Of a DNA stretch of 64,000 nt, positions 1 to 8,844 are shown in pieces. This stretch comes from Pandoraea captiosa. Lineage in GTDB: Bacteria; Pseudomonadota; Gammaproteobacteria; Burkholderiales; Burkholderiaceae. The stretch is from assembly GCF_902459775.1 (NCBI RefSeq), contig NZ_CABPSQ010000002.1, positions 620,001-684,000 of the forward strand, written 5' to 3'. The notes beneath the pieces were generated by a model. That model was not told the origin of the DNA, made no database searches, and was given only the letters and a program-made list of their open reading frames with translations. The position numbers and the translations under genes were made by a program. The first letter of the stretch is position 1; the number at the start of each line of letters is the position of its first letter.

Positions 1-101
1 TTGGCGAAGGCACGACGCAGTCGGTCGTCACTTCGATCACGGTTGTGATTCTGGCGGATGCCGTTTTCGCCATTCTGTTCCGTAACGTGGGGATCGGGTG
101 A
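1..101 (+). CDS. MlaE-type ABC permease, C-terminal end only
   Basis: The reading frame from base 3 to the TGA at 99-101 gives about 32 residues ending VFAILFRNVGIG. This is the usual hydrophobic tail of MlaE/YrbE-family permeases, the inner-membrane channel of MCE lipid transporters. The stop overlaps the next ATG by one base, and the following genes (ATPase, MCE protein, lipoprotein) are the standard partners, which supports the call despite its shortness. The start lies outside the window. Confidence 0.75.
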   Translation, partial: GEGTTQSVVTSITVVILADAVFAILFRNVGIG

Positions 102-1066
102 TGAGCGATTCCACTGCGCGCGATACATCCGCATCTTCCGCATCTTCCGCTTCGCCGGCATCGTTTGCCGCGGCGGCCGTGCCGTCGCAGGCAGGCGATG
201 TGTTGTTCGGCGCATCGGCCAGTTGTCCCCCCGTGTCCTCCACGTTGCCGGGGGAGGCGCAGCCGGTCATCGAAGTTCGCGATCTCACCAAGCGTTACGG
301 CACCCACACGATCCACGAGCATCTGGATCTCACGGTGCGCCAGAGCGAAATCATCGCGCTGGTTGGCGGGTCGGGGTCGGGCAAGACGACATTGATCCGA
401 CAGATCATCGGACTGGAAGCTCCCACGAGCGGGCATATCAGGGTGTTCGGTCACGACATCACGATGATCGACCGGCGCACGGCGCACTTGCTGCGCCGTC
501 GCTCGGGCATGTTGTTCCAGCGTGGCGCGCTGTTCTCCGCCATGACGGTGTTCGACAACATTGCGCAACCCTTGCGCGAGTTGCATACGCTCTCCGAAGA
601 CCTGATTCGCGACGTTGTGATGTACAAACTCGAGATGGTCGGGTTGTCGGGACGGATGGCCAATCGCATGCCGTCCGAGTTGTCGGGAGGCATGATCAAG
701 CGTGTCGGTATTGCGCGCGCCATTGCGCTTGAGCCGGAGCTGCTCTTCCTCGATGAACCGACCGCCGGTCTCGACCCGCAGGCGTCCGACGAGTTCGTCG
801 ACATGATTCGCGGCCTGCATCGCTCGCTCGGCCTGACGGTCGTCATGGTCACGCACGATCTGGATACGGTGATGATGCTCGCCACGCGCGTGGCCGTGCT
901 GGCCGAGCGCAAGGTGCTCGTCAATGCACCGGTCGAAGACGTGGTGTGTGTCGACCATCCGTTCATCCACACCTTCTTCCTCGGTGAGCGTGGCAGACGC
1001 GCTTTGCTGGCCTTGCCTGCGGCACGACGCGCCAAGATTTCGGAGTTACTCGACGATGGAAAATAA
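101..1066 (+). CDS. MlaF-type ABC transporter ATPase
   Basis: 321-residue ATPase that would power phospholipid movement between the membranes together with the MlaE-type permease upstream and the MCE protein downstream. The Walker A motif (GGSGSGKTT) lies near residues 88-96, the signature LSGGM follows, and Walker B is LLFLDEPTAGLD. About 60 residues rich in Ala and Ser precede the ATPase core, longer than usual, and include an imperfect tandem repeat of the codons for SAS. ATG 101 is chosen because it overlaps the permease stop; a GTG at 98 is the only close alternative. The end overlaps the next gene by 11 bases, so translation is probably coupled. Confidence 0.9.
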   Translation: MSDSTARDTSASSASSASPASFAAAAVPSQAGDVLFGASASCPPVSSTLPGEAQPVIEVRDLTKRYGTHTIHEHLDLTVRQSEIIALVGGSGSGKTTLIRQIIGLEAPTSGHIRVFGHDITMIDRRTAHLLRRRSGMLFQRGALFSAMTVFDNIAQPLRELHTLSEDLIRDVVMYKLEMVGLSGRMANRMPSELSGGMIKRVGIARAIALEPELLFLDEPTAGLDPQASDEFVDMIRGLHRSLGLTVVMVTHDLDTVMMLATRVAVLAERKVLVNAPVEDVVCVDHPFIHTFFLGERGRRALLALPAARRAKISELLDDGK

Positions 1067-2024
1067 ATCGCACGCTTTCATGGCGGGCCTCTTCACCCTG
1101 CTGTTGCTCGCCGCCGTTGCCGCTTCGGTGTACTGGTTCAATCGCGACAACCGTGTGCGCGTGCCCTACGATCTGGTTGCCAGTACCAACGTGACGGGCC
1201 TCAATCCGGAGTCGGCGGTGCGCTACCGGGGGCTGGCTGTCGGCAAGGTGGAATCGATCAAGTTCGATCGGCGCAAGCCCGGGCAGATCTTGATTCGCAT
1301 CCTCGTGAACGAAGGTACCCCGATGACCAAGTCGACGTTCGCCACGCTGAGCTATCAGGGGGTAACGGGGCTGGCGTTCGTGCAACTCGACGATGACGGA
1401 CACGATCGCACGTTGTTGCCGTCGTCGGAGACACAGGTCGCGCAGTTGCGGTTGCGCCCGAGCTTCGTCGACGAACTCCAGCGGCGCGGGAACAATCTCG
1501 TGCATCAACTGGAAGAGGCGACCTCCTCGGTCAACAAGCTGCTGGCTCCCGAGAACCGACAGGCGATTCTGGATTCCATCAACAGCGTGAAGACGGCGGC
1601 GCAGAGCGTGAATCGCGTGGCCACGCAATTGGAGCCCGTCACGAAGCAATTGCCGGAGACGGTGCGCGAGTTGAACGGCACGCTCGCGGGCGCGCATCGC
1701 CTGACGAGTCAATTGACCGATCCGCAAGGTCCGCTCGTGCGCAATCTGGACAGTGTGGGCCGTGCGGCCGATCAGGCGACGTCGAGTCTTGCGGCCTTCC
1801 AGGGCACGATGCAAACATTCGAAGGATCGCTGCAACAGGAAGCGCTGCCGCGGCTTAACCGGCTCTCCGACGACCTGCGCTTTACCTCGCAGGCAGTCGG
1901 GCAGGCTGCCGAGACGATCAATCGCAACCCGCGCGCTCTACTGTTCGGGACTACGCCGCCGCCGCCGGGACCCGGTGAGACCGGTTTCACGTGGCCGGGT
2001 GCCACCGGCGGGGCAAGTCAGTGA
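1056..2024 (+). CDS. MCE (MlaD-like) substrate-binding protein
   Basis: 322 residues: one N-terminal membrane anchor (about residues 7-25), one MCE domain (about 35-120, with the typical sequence GLNPESAVRYRGLAVGKV) and a long helical C-terminal half rich in Gln, Thr and Asn that may form a coiled-coil needle. MCE proteins bind lipid in the periplasm and feed the MlaE/MlaF pump. The true start is the ATG at 1056 (MENKSHAF), inside the end of the ATPase gene; an upstream extension in this frame is only overlap. The single MCE domain and the lipoprotein that follows resemble Pqi/Mla hybrids common in Betaproteobacteria. Confidence 0.9.
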   Translation: MENKSHAFMAGLFTLLLLAAVAASVYWFNRDNRVRVPYDLVASTNVTGLNPESAVRYRGLAVGKVESIKFDRRKPGQILIRILVNEGTPMTKSTFATLSYQGVTGLAFVQLDDDGHDRTLLPSSETQVAQLRLRPSFVDELQRRGNNLVHQLEEATSSVNKLLAPENRQAILDSINSVKTAAQSVNRVATQLEPVTKQLPETVRELNGTLAGAHRLTSQLTDPQGPLVRNLDSVGRAADQATSSLAAFQGTMQTFEGSLQQEALPRLNRLSDDLRFTSQAVGQAAETINRNPRALLFGTTPPPPGPGETGFTWPGATGGASQ

Positions 2025-2056
2025 GGTGCGACACCGTCATGCAAGAGGATATCGAC

Positions 2057-3112
2057 ATGGGTGAACCGAACGGATCGATGAAAAGGGTTGGGGCGGTCCG
2101 GCCTGACGCGGTCGAGCCTGAGGAGACGAACGGCACGTTCGACGGTACTGGGACAACAACAGTGAACGAACTGAACAAGACGAGTGATGATGCGAATCCG
2201 CCGCGTGGCTTCAACACACGGCGGCGCGATGCCGAGCGGAGCACTGCCAACCTGTCAGTCCGTGACGCGACGAAACGGGCCGCTACGGCGGTCTTGACGA
2301 CGTTGGGTAGGGTCGTGGGTATGGTCATGGGTACGGCGCTGCTGGTGGCGGGCTGCGCTGCCCCGGCGCCGTCGGCTTCGCTGGCGCGCTTCGATCTCGG
2401 TCCGCCCTCAATGCCTGCGTTGGCCCTTGTTGGCACCGATGTTCAGAACAACGGCCGAGGGGCTTCAATGTCGGGCGACACGACCGGCGCGAATGGCGTG
2501 AATGGCGTGAATGCGCCGGCGTCGGGTGTCGCCGCTGCCGGTACGGCGCAGTTGTCGCCGCTCAAGGTCGTCGTCAATGCGCCCAGCTGGCTTGACTCCG
2601 ACATGATCTATTACCGTCTGCCTGCGAGCGAGGGCGATCAGGCGCGTGTGTATGCGAATAGCCGTTGGCTGTCTTCGCCCGCACGGCTGTTCGGGGACCG
2701 TCTGCGCGCCGCCCTGGCGGTCGATCGGATCGTGCTCGCTGCAGGAGACCCGACGGCAGCGCCTGCGGTACGGGTCGACATCGAGGAGTTCGCGCAGTAC
2801 TTTGACAGCACCTCGGCAAGTCACGGCGTGGTGCAGGTACGGGCGACGCTGTTCGATGGCCCGAAACTGCTTGCCCAGACCACGCTTCGGGGCCAGGCGC
2901 CTGCGGCCACTGCCGATGCGGCCGGTGGCGCGAAAGCGCTCGCCACGGCGAGCGACAGCGTACAGCGTCAATTGATTCAGTGGCTTGCCGGTCGCGTGCC
3001 CGCCCCCTCGGCCACGACCCGCGCACCCGCGCAAACGCGCGCAATCCCGGCAGCGACATCGTCCGCGTTGCCGCCTTCGTCGGGCGCGCGCGCGGCGGCA
3101 CCGTCACGATAG
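2057..3112 (+). CDS. ABC-type transport auxiliary lipoprotein (PqiC/YmbA-like)
   Basis: Fourth gene of the MCE operon, expected to be an outer-membrane lipoprotein that docks the MCE machinery. A lipobox (LLVAGC) follows MVMGTA, and the motif SLARFDLGPP after it is typical of the PqiC/ABC-auxiliary lipoprotein family; the C-terminal third is Ala/Pro/Ser rich. The start is uncertain. ATG 2057 has a fair AGAGG ribosome site but puts about 90 unusual residues before the lipobox. ATG 2321 or 2327 would give a short signal peptide lacking basic residues. An in-frame near-repeat encodes GVNGVN around 2490. Confidence 0.7.
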   Translation: MGEPNGSMKRVGAVRPDAVEPEETNGTFDGTGTTTVNELNKTSDDANPPRGFNTRRRDAERSTANLSVRDATKRAATAVLTTLGRVVGMVMGTALLVAGCAAPAPSASLARFDLGPPSMPALALVGTDVQNNGRGASMSGDTTGANGVNGVNAPASGVAAAGTAQLSPLKVVVNAPSWLDSDMIYYRLPASEGDQARVYANSRWLSSPARLFGDRLRAALAVDRIVLAAGDPTAAPAVRVDIEEFAQYFDSTSASHGVVQVRATLFDGPKLLAQTTLRGQAPAATADAAGGAKALATASDSVQRQLIQWLAGRVPAPSATTRAPAQTRAIPAATSSALPPSSGARAAAPSR

Positions 3113-3127
3113 CGGGCTGTCTCGCCC

Positions 3128-4300
3128 ATGCCGGAGCATGACATCAAACCCTGGCAACGACGCGCGTCTCCGCTCACGCGCCAGGCACTGCTGTGTCTGA
3201 TTCTGCTGGTGGCTTACGCGAGTCTTTATCCGTTCGAATTTCAACGCGCCGCAGTCGGCCCCTTCGACTACCTTTTCGCGCCGCTTCCGCGCTGGATGAC
3301 GATGTTCGACGTCGTGACCAACGTGCTCGGCTACATGCCGCTCGGCGTGCTCACGGTGCTGGCGCTGCATCCGGCGTGGCGCGGCACGCGCGCGGTGCTC
3401 GCGGCCTTCGTGCTTGGCGCACTGCTCTCATGCGGCATGGAGGCGTTGCAGACGTATCTGCCGACGCGCGTAGCGTCGAACGTCGATCTGGCGACGAACG
3501 CCCTCGGCGCGCTCATCGGCGGCGCGATCGCCGTGCCGCTGACGAGCCCGCTGCTCGATCGCGGGTGGCTCAGGCACTTGCGTTTCGCATGGTTCGAACG
3601 GCACGCGAGTCTGTTGCTCGTGCTGCTTGCGCTGTGGCCCTGGGCGCAAGCCTATCCCCAGCAATTTCTCTTCGGCGACGGCGATCTCGTACGCCAGATC
3701 TGGCTTTGGCAGGACCCCGACATTACGAATTTGGTGCTCGACTGGGTGCCGAAGCTCGGGCAATTGCAGGACTACTTGTCGGCGCTCGATGCGGTGGCCA
3801 GCCACGCGTTGTGGGAAACGGTCGTCACGGCAAGCGGCACGGTGCTGGCCGGCTTGCTCGCTACGCTGGCGATGCGTCGCTCGGCGCCGCGCGTGCCGCT
3901 GTTGTGCGCCATGTTCATCAGCGCGTTCGCGATCAAGGCCATCGCTTCGGCATGGCAGTTCTCGCCATCGCAAGCGTTCGACTGGGTCACGGCGGGGGCG
4001 ATCTACGGGCTGGTCATCGGCGCGCTGGTGCTCGCAGTGGCCGGTCGCGGGCCGCGTGCGCTTCGCGGTGCCCTCGCGCTGGCGGCACTCGTGGTGCTGC
4101 TCGTCTTCGTCAATCTTCTGCCCGCCAACCCATACTACGAAGCGGCGCTTCAGTCATGGCGGCAAGGGCGGTATGTGCACTTTAACGTGCTCGCCCGCTG
4201 GCTCGCCTGGACGTGGCCGTACCTCGTACTGATCTATCTGCTCGCGATGTTCGATCCCAGCCATCACGGGCCTGCACGTAGCGTCGGCAAGCAGCGCTAA
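3128..4300 (+). CDS. VanZ-family membrane protein
   Basis: 390-residue, strongly hydrophobic protein. The N-terminal half carries the VanZ-like pattern: a first helix ending YPFEF, a stretch FDVVTNVLGYMPLG and later the LQTYLPTRVASNVDLATNALGA region. Such proteins lie in the inner membrane; the family is named after a teicoplanin-resistance protein, but most members have no known function. It starts 15 bases after the lipoprotein stop and may ride on the MCE operon transcript. Confidence 0.8.
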   Translation: MPEHDIKPWQRRASPLTRQALLCLILLVAYASLYPFEFQRAAVGPFDYLFAPLPRWMTMFDVVTNVLGYMPLGVLTVLALHPAWRGTRAVLAAFVLGALLSCGMEALQTYLPTRVASNVDLATNALGALIGGAIAVPLTSPLLDRGWLRHLRFAWFERHASLLLVLLALWPWAQAYPQQFLFGDGDLVRQIWLWQDPDITNLVLDWVPKLGQLQDYLSALDAVASHALWETVVTASGTVLAGLLATLAMRRSAPRVPLLCAMFISAFAIKAIASAWQFSPSQAFDWVTAGAIYGLVIGALVLAVAGRGPRALRGALALAALVVLLVFVNLLPANPYYEAALQSWRQGRYVHFNVLARWLAWTWPYLVLIYLLAMFDPSHHGPARSVGKQR

Positions 4301-4437
4301 GCGCCATTCGCCTTCGGAGGGCGCGCTCATGATTGTTTCCATTTTGGAAATAGCGTATTGGCCTGCAACCCCTTGGTGAGACGACGCACCACTCCTAAAC
4401 TTCTGTGTAAGGCACGCTGATACTTGATGTGCCATGA

Positions 4438-4473
4438 CCGCCCGGCATCCTCAGGGAGATCCCGGGCGGTTTT
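4438..4473 (+). terminator. Rho-independent terminator after the MCE/VanZ operon
   Basis: CCGCCCGG (4438-4445) pairs perfectly with CCGGGCGG (4462-4469) across a 16-base loop and is followed by TTTTC. It lies between the VanZ gene and the MFS gene and ends 25 bases before the MFS start. Confidence 0.7.
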
Positions 4474-4497
4474 CATTGGGAGGAAATTGGAGGAAGG

Positions 4498-6039
4498 ATG
4501 AGCACCTGGGGATTGGCGTTTGCGCACAGGACACGGCAGCGTGTGCTGATGGCCGTGATTGCGGCCGCGACGGGCATCGAAATGCTGGAGAACGGCATGT
4601 TCGTGTTCGCGTCGTCGCATATCGCGGGCGGCGTCGGCGCGGCGCCCGAAGAGTACGCCTTCGTCTCCACCCTTTATGCCGTAGCCGGCATCCTTGTCAT
4701 TCTCAAGCAGCGCTGGCTCGCGGCGCGCCTCGGTTATCGCGGGTTCCTGACCGGTGCGCTGACGCTCATGGCGTTCGGCGCCTGGCTGTGTGGCATGGCC
4801 CATAACCCGACGCAACTCGCCGTGGCACGATTCATTCTCGGACTGGGCGCGGGATCGCTGTTCACCGCCAGTCGTATCCTCATCAACCTGTGCTTTGCGC
4901 CCGAACTGCGCATGCGCGCGCTGCTCTTCTTCACGTACGGATTCTTCGGCGCGCAGATTTCCGCACCGTTGCTTGCCAGCTATCTCGTCGACCACTTCCT
5001 GTGGTCGTCGGTGTTCTTCGCCGTGGTGCCGATTGCGCTGGCCGGCGCCTTCGCGTCGTGGCTCGTCATTCCAGACTTCCGTGAACGGTTGCGTGACGAA
5101 GGCGAGTTCGAGATGCGTGGCATCGTGTTCTTTGCCGCGGGCGTGCTGTTCGTCGAAGTGATGATGCAGCGTTCGCGCTTCGATTTCTTCTCCAATCCGC
5201 TGCATCTGCTTGAACTGTGTCTGGTAGGCGCCGTCTGCGCGATTGGTTACATGTGGCATCAGTATTCGCATCACAAGCCGCTCATCGACTTTCGCGTGCT
5301 GGTGCGCAACCCCGTCTATGTCCTCGGTCTGGGCGGGTACGCCGTCTACTACTTCTTCTCCTACTCGACTTCGTATCTGTTCCCGATCTACATGCAGCAG
5401 GGGCTGAACTGGAGCGTGGAACATACGGGCTATCTGCAGGCAGTCGCCTCGGTGACGAGTCTGGTCGTCGCGGTCCTGTACACGCTGGCGCGCCCGAAGT
5501 TCGTGCAACTCAAGCCTTTCGTGCTGCTCGGTTATCTGTGTCTGCTGGGCTACGCGTTTCTGCTCTCGCAAAGCTATCAGGGCGTGTCGAGCGCGTGGCT
5601 GATTGCTCCGATGGTGCTGAGCGGCCTGGGGGGTGTGTTCGCCATGATTCCGATCGCCGAGCTGACGTTTCGCGGCATGGACGAATACGTGTTCCAGCAC
5701 GGCTACCAGACGAAGAACATCGTGCGGCAGTTGGTGAGCTCGATGTCGGTGTCCGTCATGGCCGTGCTCATGCAGGATCGTCAGGCGGTCTTCATGCATC
5801 AGCTCACGCCCGCCATGACGCCGCTCAACCCCGCCTACAACGCCGCAGTCTCGCAGGCGCAAGAGACGTTCGCGGCAAGTGTCGATCCGGCGACGGCGGC
5901 GCACATGGCGTCCGCGTGGGTCGGCAGCCTCGCCTCGCAGCAGGCGCTGGTGCTCTCGTGCGTGAACGTGTTCTTCGGCTTCGCCTGTCTGGCAGGTTTC
6001 TGCGCCTTGTTCATGGCGGTACAACGCCGTCTTCGCTGA
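4498..6039 (+). CDS. MFS transporter, 14-helix type
   Basis: 513-residue major facilitator superfamily protein with about 14 predicted membrane helices, the length of DHA2-like drug or osmolyte carriers. Visible features include the early helix AATGIEMLENGMFVFASSHI and the conserved GLGAGSLFTASRI around residue 120. The substrate cannot be read from the sequence. Start ATG 4498 follows a strong GGAGGAAGG ribosome site. It stands alone between a terminator and a tandem-repeat tract, so it is probably its own transcription unit. Confidence 0.85.
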   Translation: MSTWGLAFAHRTRQRVLMAVIAAATGIEMLENGMFVFASSHIAGGVGAAPEEYAFVSTLYAVAGILVILKQRWLAARLGYRGFLTGALTLMAFGAWLCGMAHNPTQLAVARFILGLGAGSLFTASRILINLCFAPELRMRALLFFTYGFFGAQISAPLLASYLVDHFLWSSVFFAVVPIALAGAFASWLVIPDFRERLRDEGEFEMRGIVFFAAGVLFVEVMMQRSRFDFFSNPLHLLELCLVGAVCAIGYMWHQYSHHKPLIDFRVLVRNPVYVLGLGGYAVYYFFSYSTSYLFPIYMQQGLNWSVEHTGYLQAVASVTSLVVAVLYTLARPKFVQLKPFVLLGYLCLLGYAFLLSQSYQGVSSAWLIAPMVLSGLGGVFAMIPIAELTFRGMDEYVFQHGYQTKNIVRQLVSSMSVSVMAVLMQDRQAVFMHQLTPAMTPLNPAYNAAVSQAQETFAASVDPATAAHMASAWVGSLASQQALVLSCVNVFFGFACLAGFCALFMAVQRRLR

Positions 6040-6130
6040 CCCGGCGGACCCGGCGGACCCGGCGGACCCAGGCGCACCCAGGCGGACCCAGGCGGACCCA
6101 GGCGGACCCAGGCGGACCCAGGCGGACCCA
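6038..6130 (+). repeat. Tandem repeat, 9-bp then 10-bp units
   Basis: Starting at the MFS stop codon, ACCCGGCGG-like 9-bp units run for about three copies, then seven 10-bp units of GGCGGACCCA follow (6061-6130), the second with one change (GGCGCACCCA). The remaining gap to the next gene at 6374 shows no coding signal. The switch of unit length points to slippage rather than to a protein repeat. Confidence 0.9.
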
Positions 6131-6373
6131 GCCGGTCCCTTCGGACAGTTCGACAGCTTCGGCGCAGGCATGGGCGCCGGGCGAGCAGCGCCGTCGACAC
6201 GCCGGGGCGGTCCGTCCCGGAATCCGCATTTTCGCAATCACTTGCGACGCCCCACCCGGCCCGCCTGCCGGGCGTGCCGCAATGGCCCGGGAAGGTCGGT
6301 TAGAATGGCTCGCAACCGTCAGCAGCACGCTTGCCGCGTGTCGTTAAGTCGCCCATTCCCCCGCAAATCCGAC

Positions 6374-6703
6374 ATGACTACCCCCACGCAGTACTACAAG
6401 CATCACGTGTTTTTCTGCCTCAATCAGCGCGAACCGGGTGCCGACCGCCCGTCGTGCGCGAACTGCAACGCGCAGTCGATGCAGGAATACGCCAAGAAGA
6501 AGGTCAAACAGCTCGGTCTCGCGGGGCCCGGTCAGGTGCGCGTGAACAAGGCCGGGTGCCTCGATCGCTGCGAACAGGGACCGGTCGTGGTGATTTATCC
6601 CGAGGGGACCTGGTACACGTACATCGACGAATCCGATATCGACGAGATCGTCGAGAAGCATCTGGCGCAAGGCGAAATCGTCGAGCGCCTGCTGATCGAC
6701 TGA
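6374..6703 (+). CDS. (2Fe-2S) ferredoxin-domain protein
   Basis: 109-residue thioredoxin-like 2Fe-2S ferredoxin. Cysteines sit in the pattern FFCLNQ, then CANC, then GCLDRC before GPVVVIYPEG, typical of stand-alone ferredoxins of the NuoE-like fold. It starts at ATG 6374 (MTTPTQYYKHH); the longer in-frame extension upstream runs through non-coding DNA. The ribosome site is weak. The next gene, a hydrolase, begins 45 bases downstream and may be co-transcribed. The redox partner is unknown. Confidence 0.85.
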   Translation: MTTPTQYYKHHVFFCLNQREPGADRPSCANCNAQSMQEYAKKKVKQLGLAGPGQVRVNKAGCLDRCEQGPVVVIYPEGTWYTYIDESDIDEIVEKHLAQGEIVERLLID

Positions 6704-6748
6704 TCCGCGACGGATTCGGCAGCTCCGCATTTCAGATCACCATCGCTC

Positions 6749-7378
6749 ATGAACGCTCAGACTGAACGCTTCACCATCGACGGCCCGGTCGGCGCCATCG
6801 AAATCGCCATCGATCGCCCGGCGGGCGCGCCGCGCGGCATTACGCTCGTTGCTCACCCGCATCCGCTGTTCGGCGGCACGCTCGACAACAAGGTTGCGCA
6901 GACGCTCGCCCGTGCTTTCGTCCAGCTCGGTTACGCCGTCGTGCGCCCGAACTTCCGCGGCGTAGGCAAGACAGCAGGCGAGCACGACAAGGGCATCGGC
7001 GAGCGCGACGATCTGCTCGCGGTCATTGCCTGGATGCGCCAGCAGCCGGGCTGGGAGACGCTGCCGCTCGCGCTCGCGGGTTTCTCGTTCGGCACGTTCG
7101 TGCTCTCGCACGTGGCCAAAACGCTGGAGGCGGCGGGCACGCCCGCGCAACGTCTGGTGTTCGTCGGCACCGCCGCGAGCAACTGGGAAGTGGCGACAGT
7201 ACCGGCGGACACGCTCGTCATCCACGGCGAAAAAGACGAAACGGTGCCGCTGCAATCGGTGCTCGACTGGGCGCGTCCGCAAACCTTGCCGGTCGTGGTA
7301 ATCCCCGGTGGCGAGCATTTCTTCCACGGCCTGTTGCCTCTGCTGAAACAGATCGTGGTCGACGCGTGGCGTCATTGA
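6749..7378 (+). CDS. Alpha/beta hydrolase
   Basis: 209-residue alpha/beta-hydrolase fold protein. The nucleophile elbow is GFSFG (about residues 110-114), LVAHPHPLFGG near the start supplies the HPHP oxyanion region, and a late EHFF supplies the catalytic His. This is the family often found beside the small 2Fe-2S ferredoxin in Burkholderiales. The substrate is unknown. Confidence 0.85.
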   Translation: MNAQTERFTIDGPVGAIEIAIDRPAGAPRGITLVAHPHPLFGGTLDNKVAQTLARAFVQLGYAVVRPNFRGVGKTAGEHDKGIGERDDLLAVIAWMRQQPGWETLPLALAGFSFGTFVLSHVAKTLEAAGTPAQRLVFVGTAASNWEVATVPADTLVIHGEKDETVPLQSVLDWARPQTLPVVVIPGGEHFFHGLLPLLKQIVVDAWRH

Positions 7379-7451
7379 TACATCCCCGAAGAATTTCGCG
7401 CAATTTCGACAGCCAGCGCTCGCTTCGCTGGGGACGTGAAATCGCGACGGG

Positions 7452-7457
7452 TATAAT
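7452..7457 (+). promoter_or_regulatory. Possible -10 box for dacA
   Basis: A perfect TATAAT lies 180 bases before the dacA start. No good -35 hexamer is visible 16-18 bases upstream, so the promoter call is tentative. Confidence 0.35.
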
Positions 7458-7637
7458 TCGCCTCTGAACCATGTCGTGCCGTGTCGGGTCTATGTCCCCG
7501 ACAGGCATGGCTCCGGCGCTCCGGTGCCGCCGTCTCCTTCGCCGTGCCGCGCTCGCCAAAGCGTCGGTTGCACGGCGCTCTTTCAAGCGCAGATGCCCCT
7601 GAGTCTTACATCGCTCACTTCGTTTTCTTCATCGCCA

Positions 7638-8825
7638 ATGAAATTCAACGCTTCGCTGTCCCGTGCCGCCGTCGCCGCGGCGATTGTCGCTTGTGGCTCG
7701 CTCGCTACGCTTCCCGCCCGTGCTCAACAAATCCCGCCGCCGCCGATGACGGCCAAGGCGTGGGCCATCGTCGACGTGACCAGCGGTCAGGTGCTCGCCT
7801 CCGGTGACCCGGACGCCCGTGTGGAGCCGGCCTCGCTCACGAAGATCATGACGACGTATCTGGTCTTCGAAGCCCTGCGCGACAAGCGCATTTCGTGGGA
7901 GCAGACGGTGATTCCGGGCGAGTCGGTGCGCAAGGTGGGCCGCGACGAGTCGCGCACCTTCATCGAGGCAGGCAAGCCGGTCTCGGTGCACGACCTGGTC
8001 TACGGCATGATCATCCAGTCGGGTAACGACGCTTCCATCGCGCTGGCCGAACTCGTCGGCGGCTCGCAGCCGGGCTTCGTCGAACTGATGAACCGTGCCG
8101 CGCAGCGCATGGGTCTGAAGAACACGCACTACACGAACGTCGACGGTCTGACCGACCCGCAGCACTACACGACCGTGGCCGATATCGCCACGCTCTCGAC
8201 GCGCATGATTCAGGACTTCCCCGAGTACTACAAGGTCTATTCGGAGAAGAGCTTTACGTACAACAACATTCGCCAGCCGAACCGCAACCGTCTGCTGTAC
8301 CTCGACCCCACCGTCGACGGTCTGAAGACGGGACACACGAAGGAAGCCGGTTACTGCCTCGTGTCGACGGCGTCGCGTCCGCTGCCGGGCGCACCGGGCG
8401 TGAACCGCCGCGTGCTGTCGGTGGTCGTCGGCGAGCCGACCGAGCGTGCGCGCGTGCAGGACAGCCTCTCGGCCCTGAACTACGCTTACCAGAACTTCGA
8501 CACGCTGCGCGTGTACGGCGCCAACCAGGTGGTTGCCACGCCCAAGGTCTGGAAGGGCAAGGACAGCGAGCTGAAGATCGGCGTGAAGAAGGACACTTTC
8601 ATCACCGTGCCCAAGGGCGTCGCCGACAAGATCAAGCCGCAGCTCGAACTGCGTGAGCCGCTGATCGCACCGATCGCCAACGGCGCGCAGGTGGGCACCG
8701 TCAAGGTCATGGCAGACGGCAAGCAGCTGGCCGAATTCCCGGTCGTCGCACTGAGCGACGTGGCACAGGCCAGCTTCATCGGCCGTGCGTGGGACGCCCT
8801 GCGCCTGATGTTCGTGAAGAAGTAA
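7638..8825 (+). CDS. dacA: D-alanyl-D-alanine carboxypeptidase (PBP5/6 type)
   Basis: 395-residue low-molecular-weight penicillin-binding protein that trims the terminal D-Ala from peptidoglycan stem peptides. It has an N-terminal signal peptide ending near PARAQ; the three serine-peptidase motifs are SLTK (Ser66/Lys69), SGN and KTGHTK, followed by the PBP5 C-terminal domain and an amphipathic tail ending RLMFVKK for membrane anchoring. ATG 7638 is chosen because the signal peptide starts there. The order dacA, dat, ybeD, lipB, lipA recalls the dacA-ybeD-lipB-lipA order of enterobacteria. Confidence 0.93.
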   Translation: MKFNASLSRAAVAAAIVACGSLATLPARAQQIPPPPMTAKAWAIVDVTSGQVLASGDPDARVEPASLTKIMTTYLVFEALRDKRISWEQTVIPGESVRKVGRDESRTFIEAGKPVSVHDLVYGMIIQSGNDASIALAELVGGSQPGFVELMNRAAQRMGLKNTHYTNVDGLTDPQHYTTVADIATLSTRMIQDFPEYYKVYSEKSFTYNNIRQPNRNRLLYLDPTVDGLKTGHTKEAGYCLVSTASRPLPGAPGVNRRVLSVVVGEPTERARVQDSLSALNYAYQNFDTLRVYGANQVVATPKVWKGKDSELKIGVKKDTFITVPKGVADKIKPQLELREPLIAPIANGAQVGTVKVMADGKQLAEFPVVALSDVAQASFIGRAWDALRLMFVKK

Positions 8826-8844
8826 TCCGGAAGACGTCAGCATC

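Noticed and set aside
6038-6130. CRISPR array
   Set aside because: Units of 9-10 bp without spacers; no cas gene in the window.
4327-6237. 636-residue minus-strand frame
   Set aside because: It lies opposite the MFS gene, is rich in Arg, His and Gln with no domain, and its codons mirror the real gene. The tandem repeat also inflates it.
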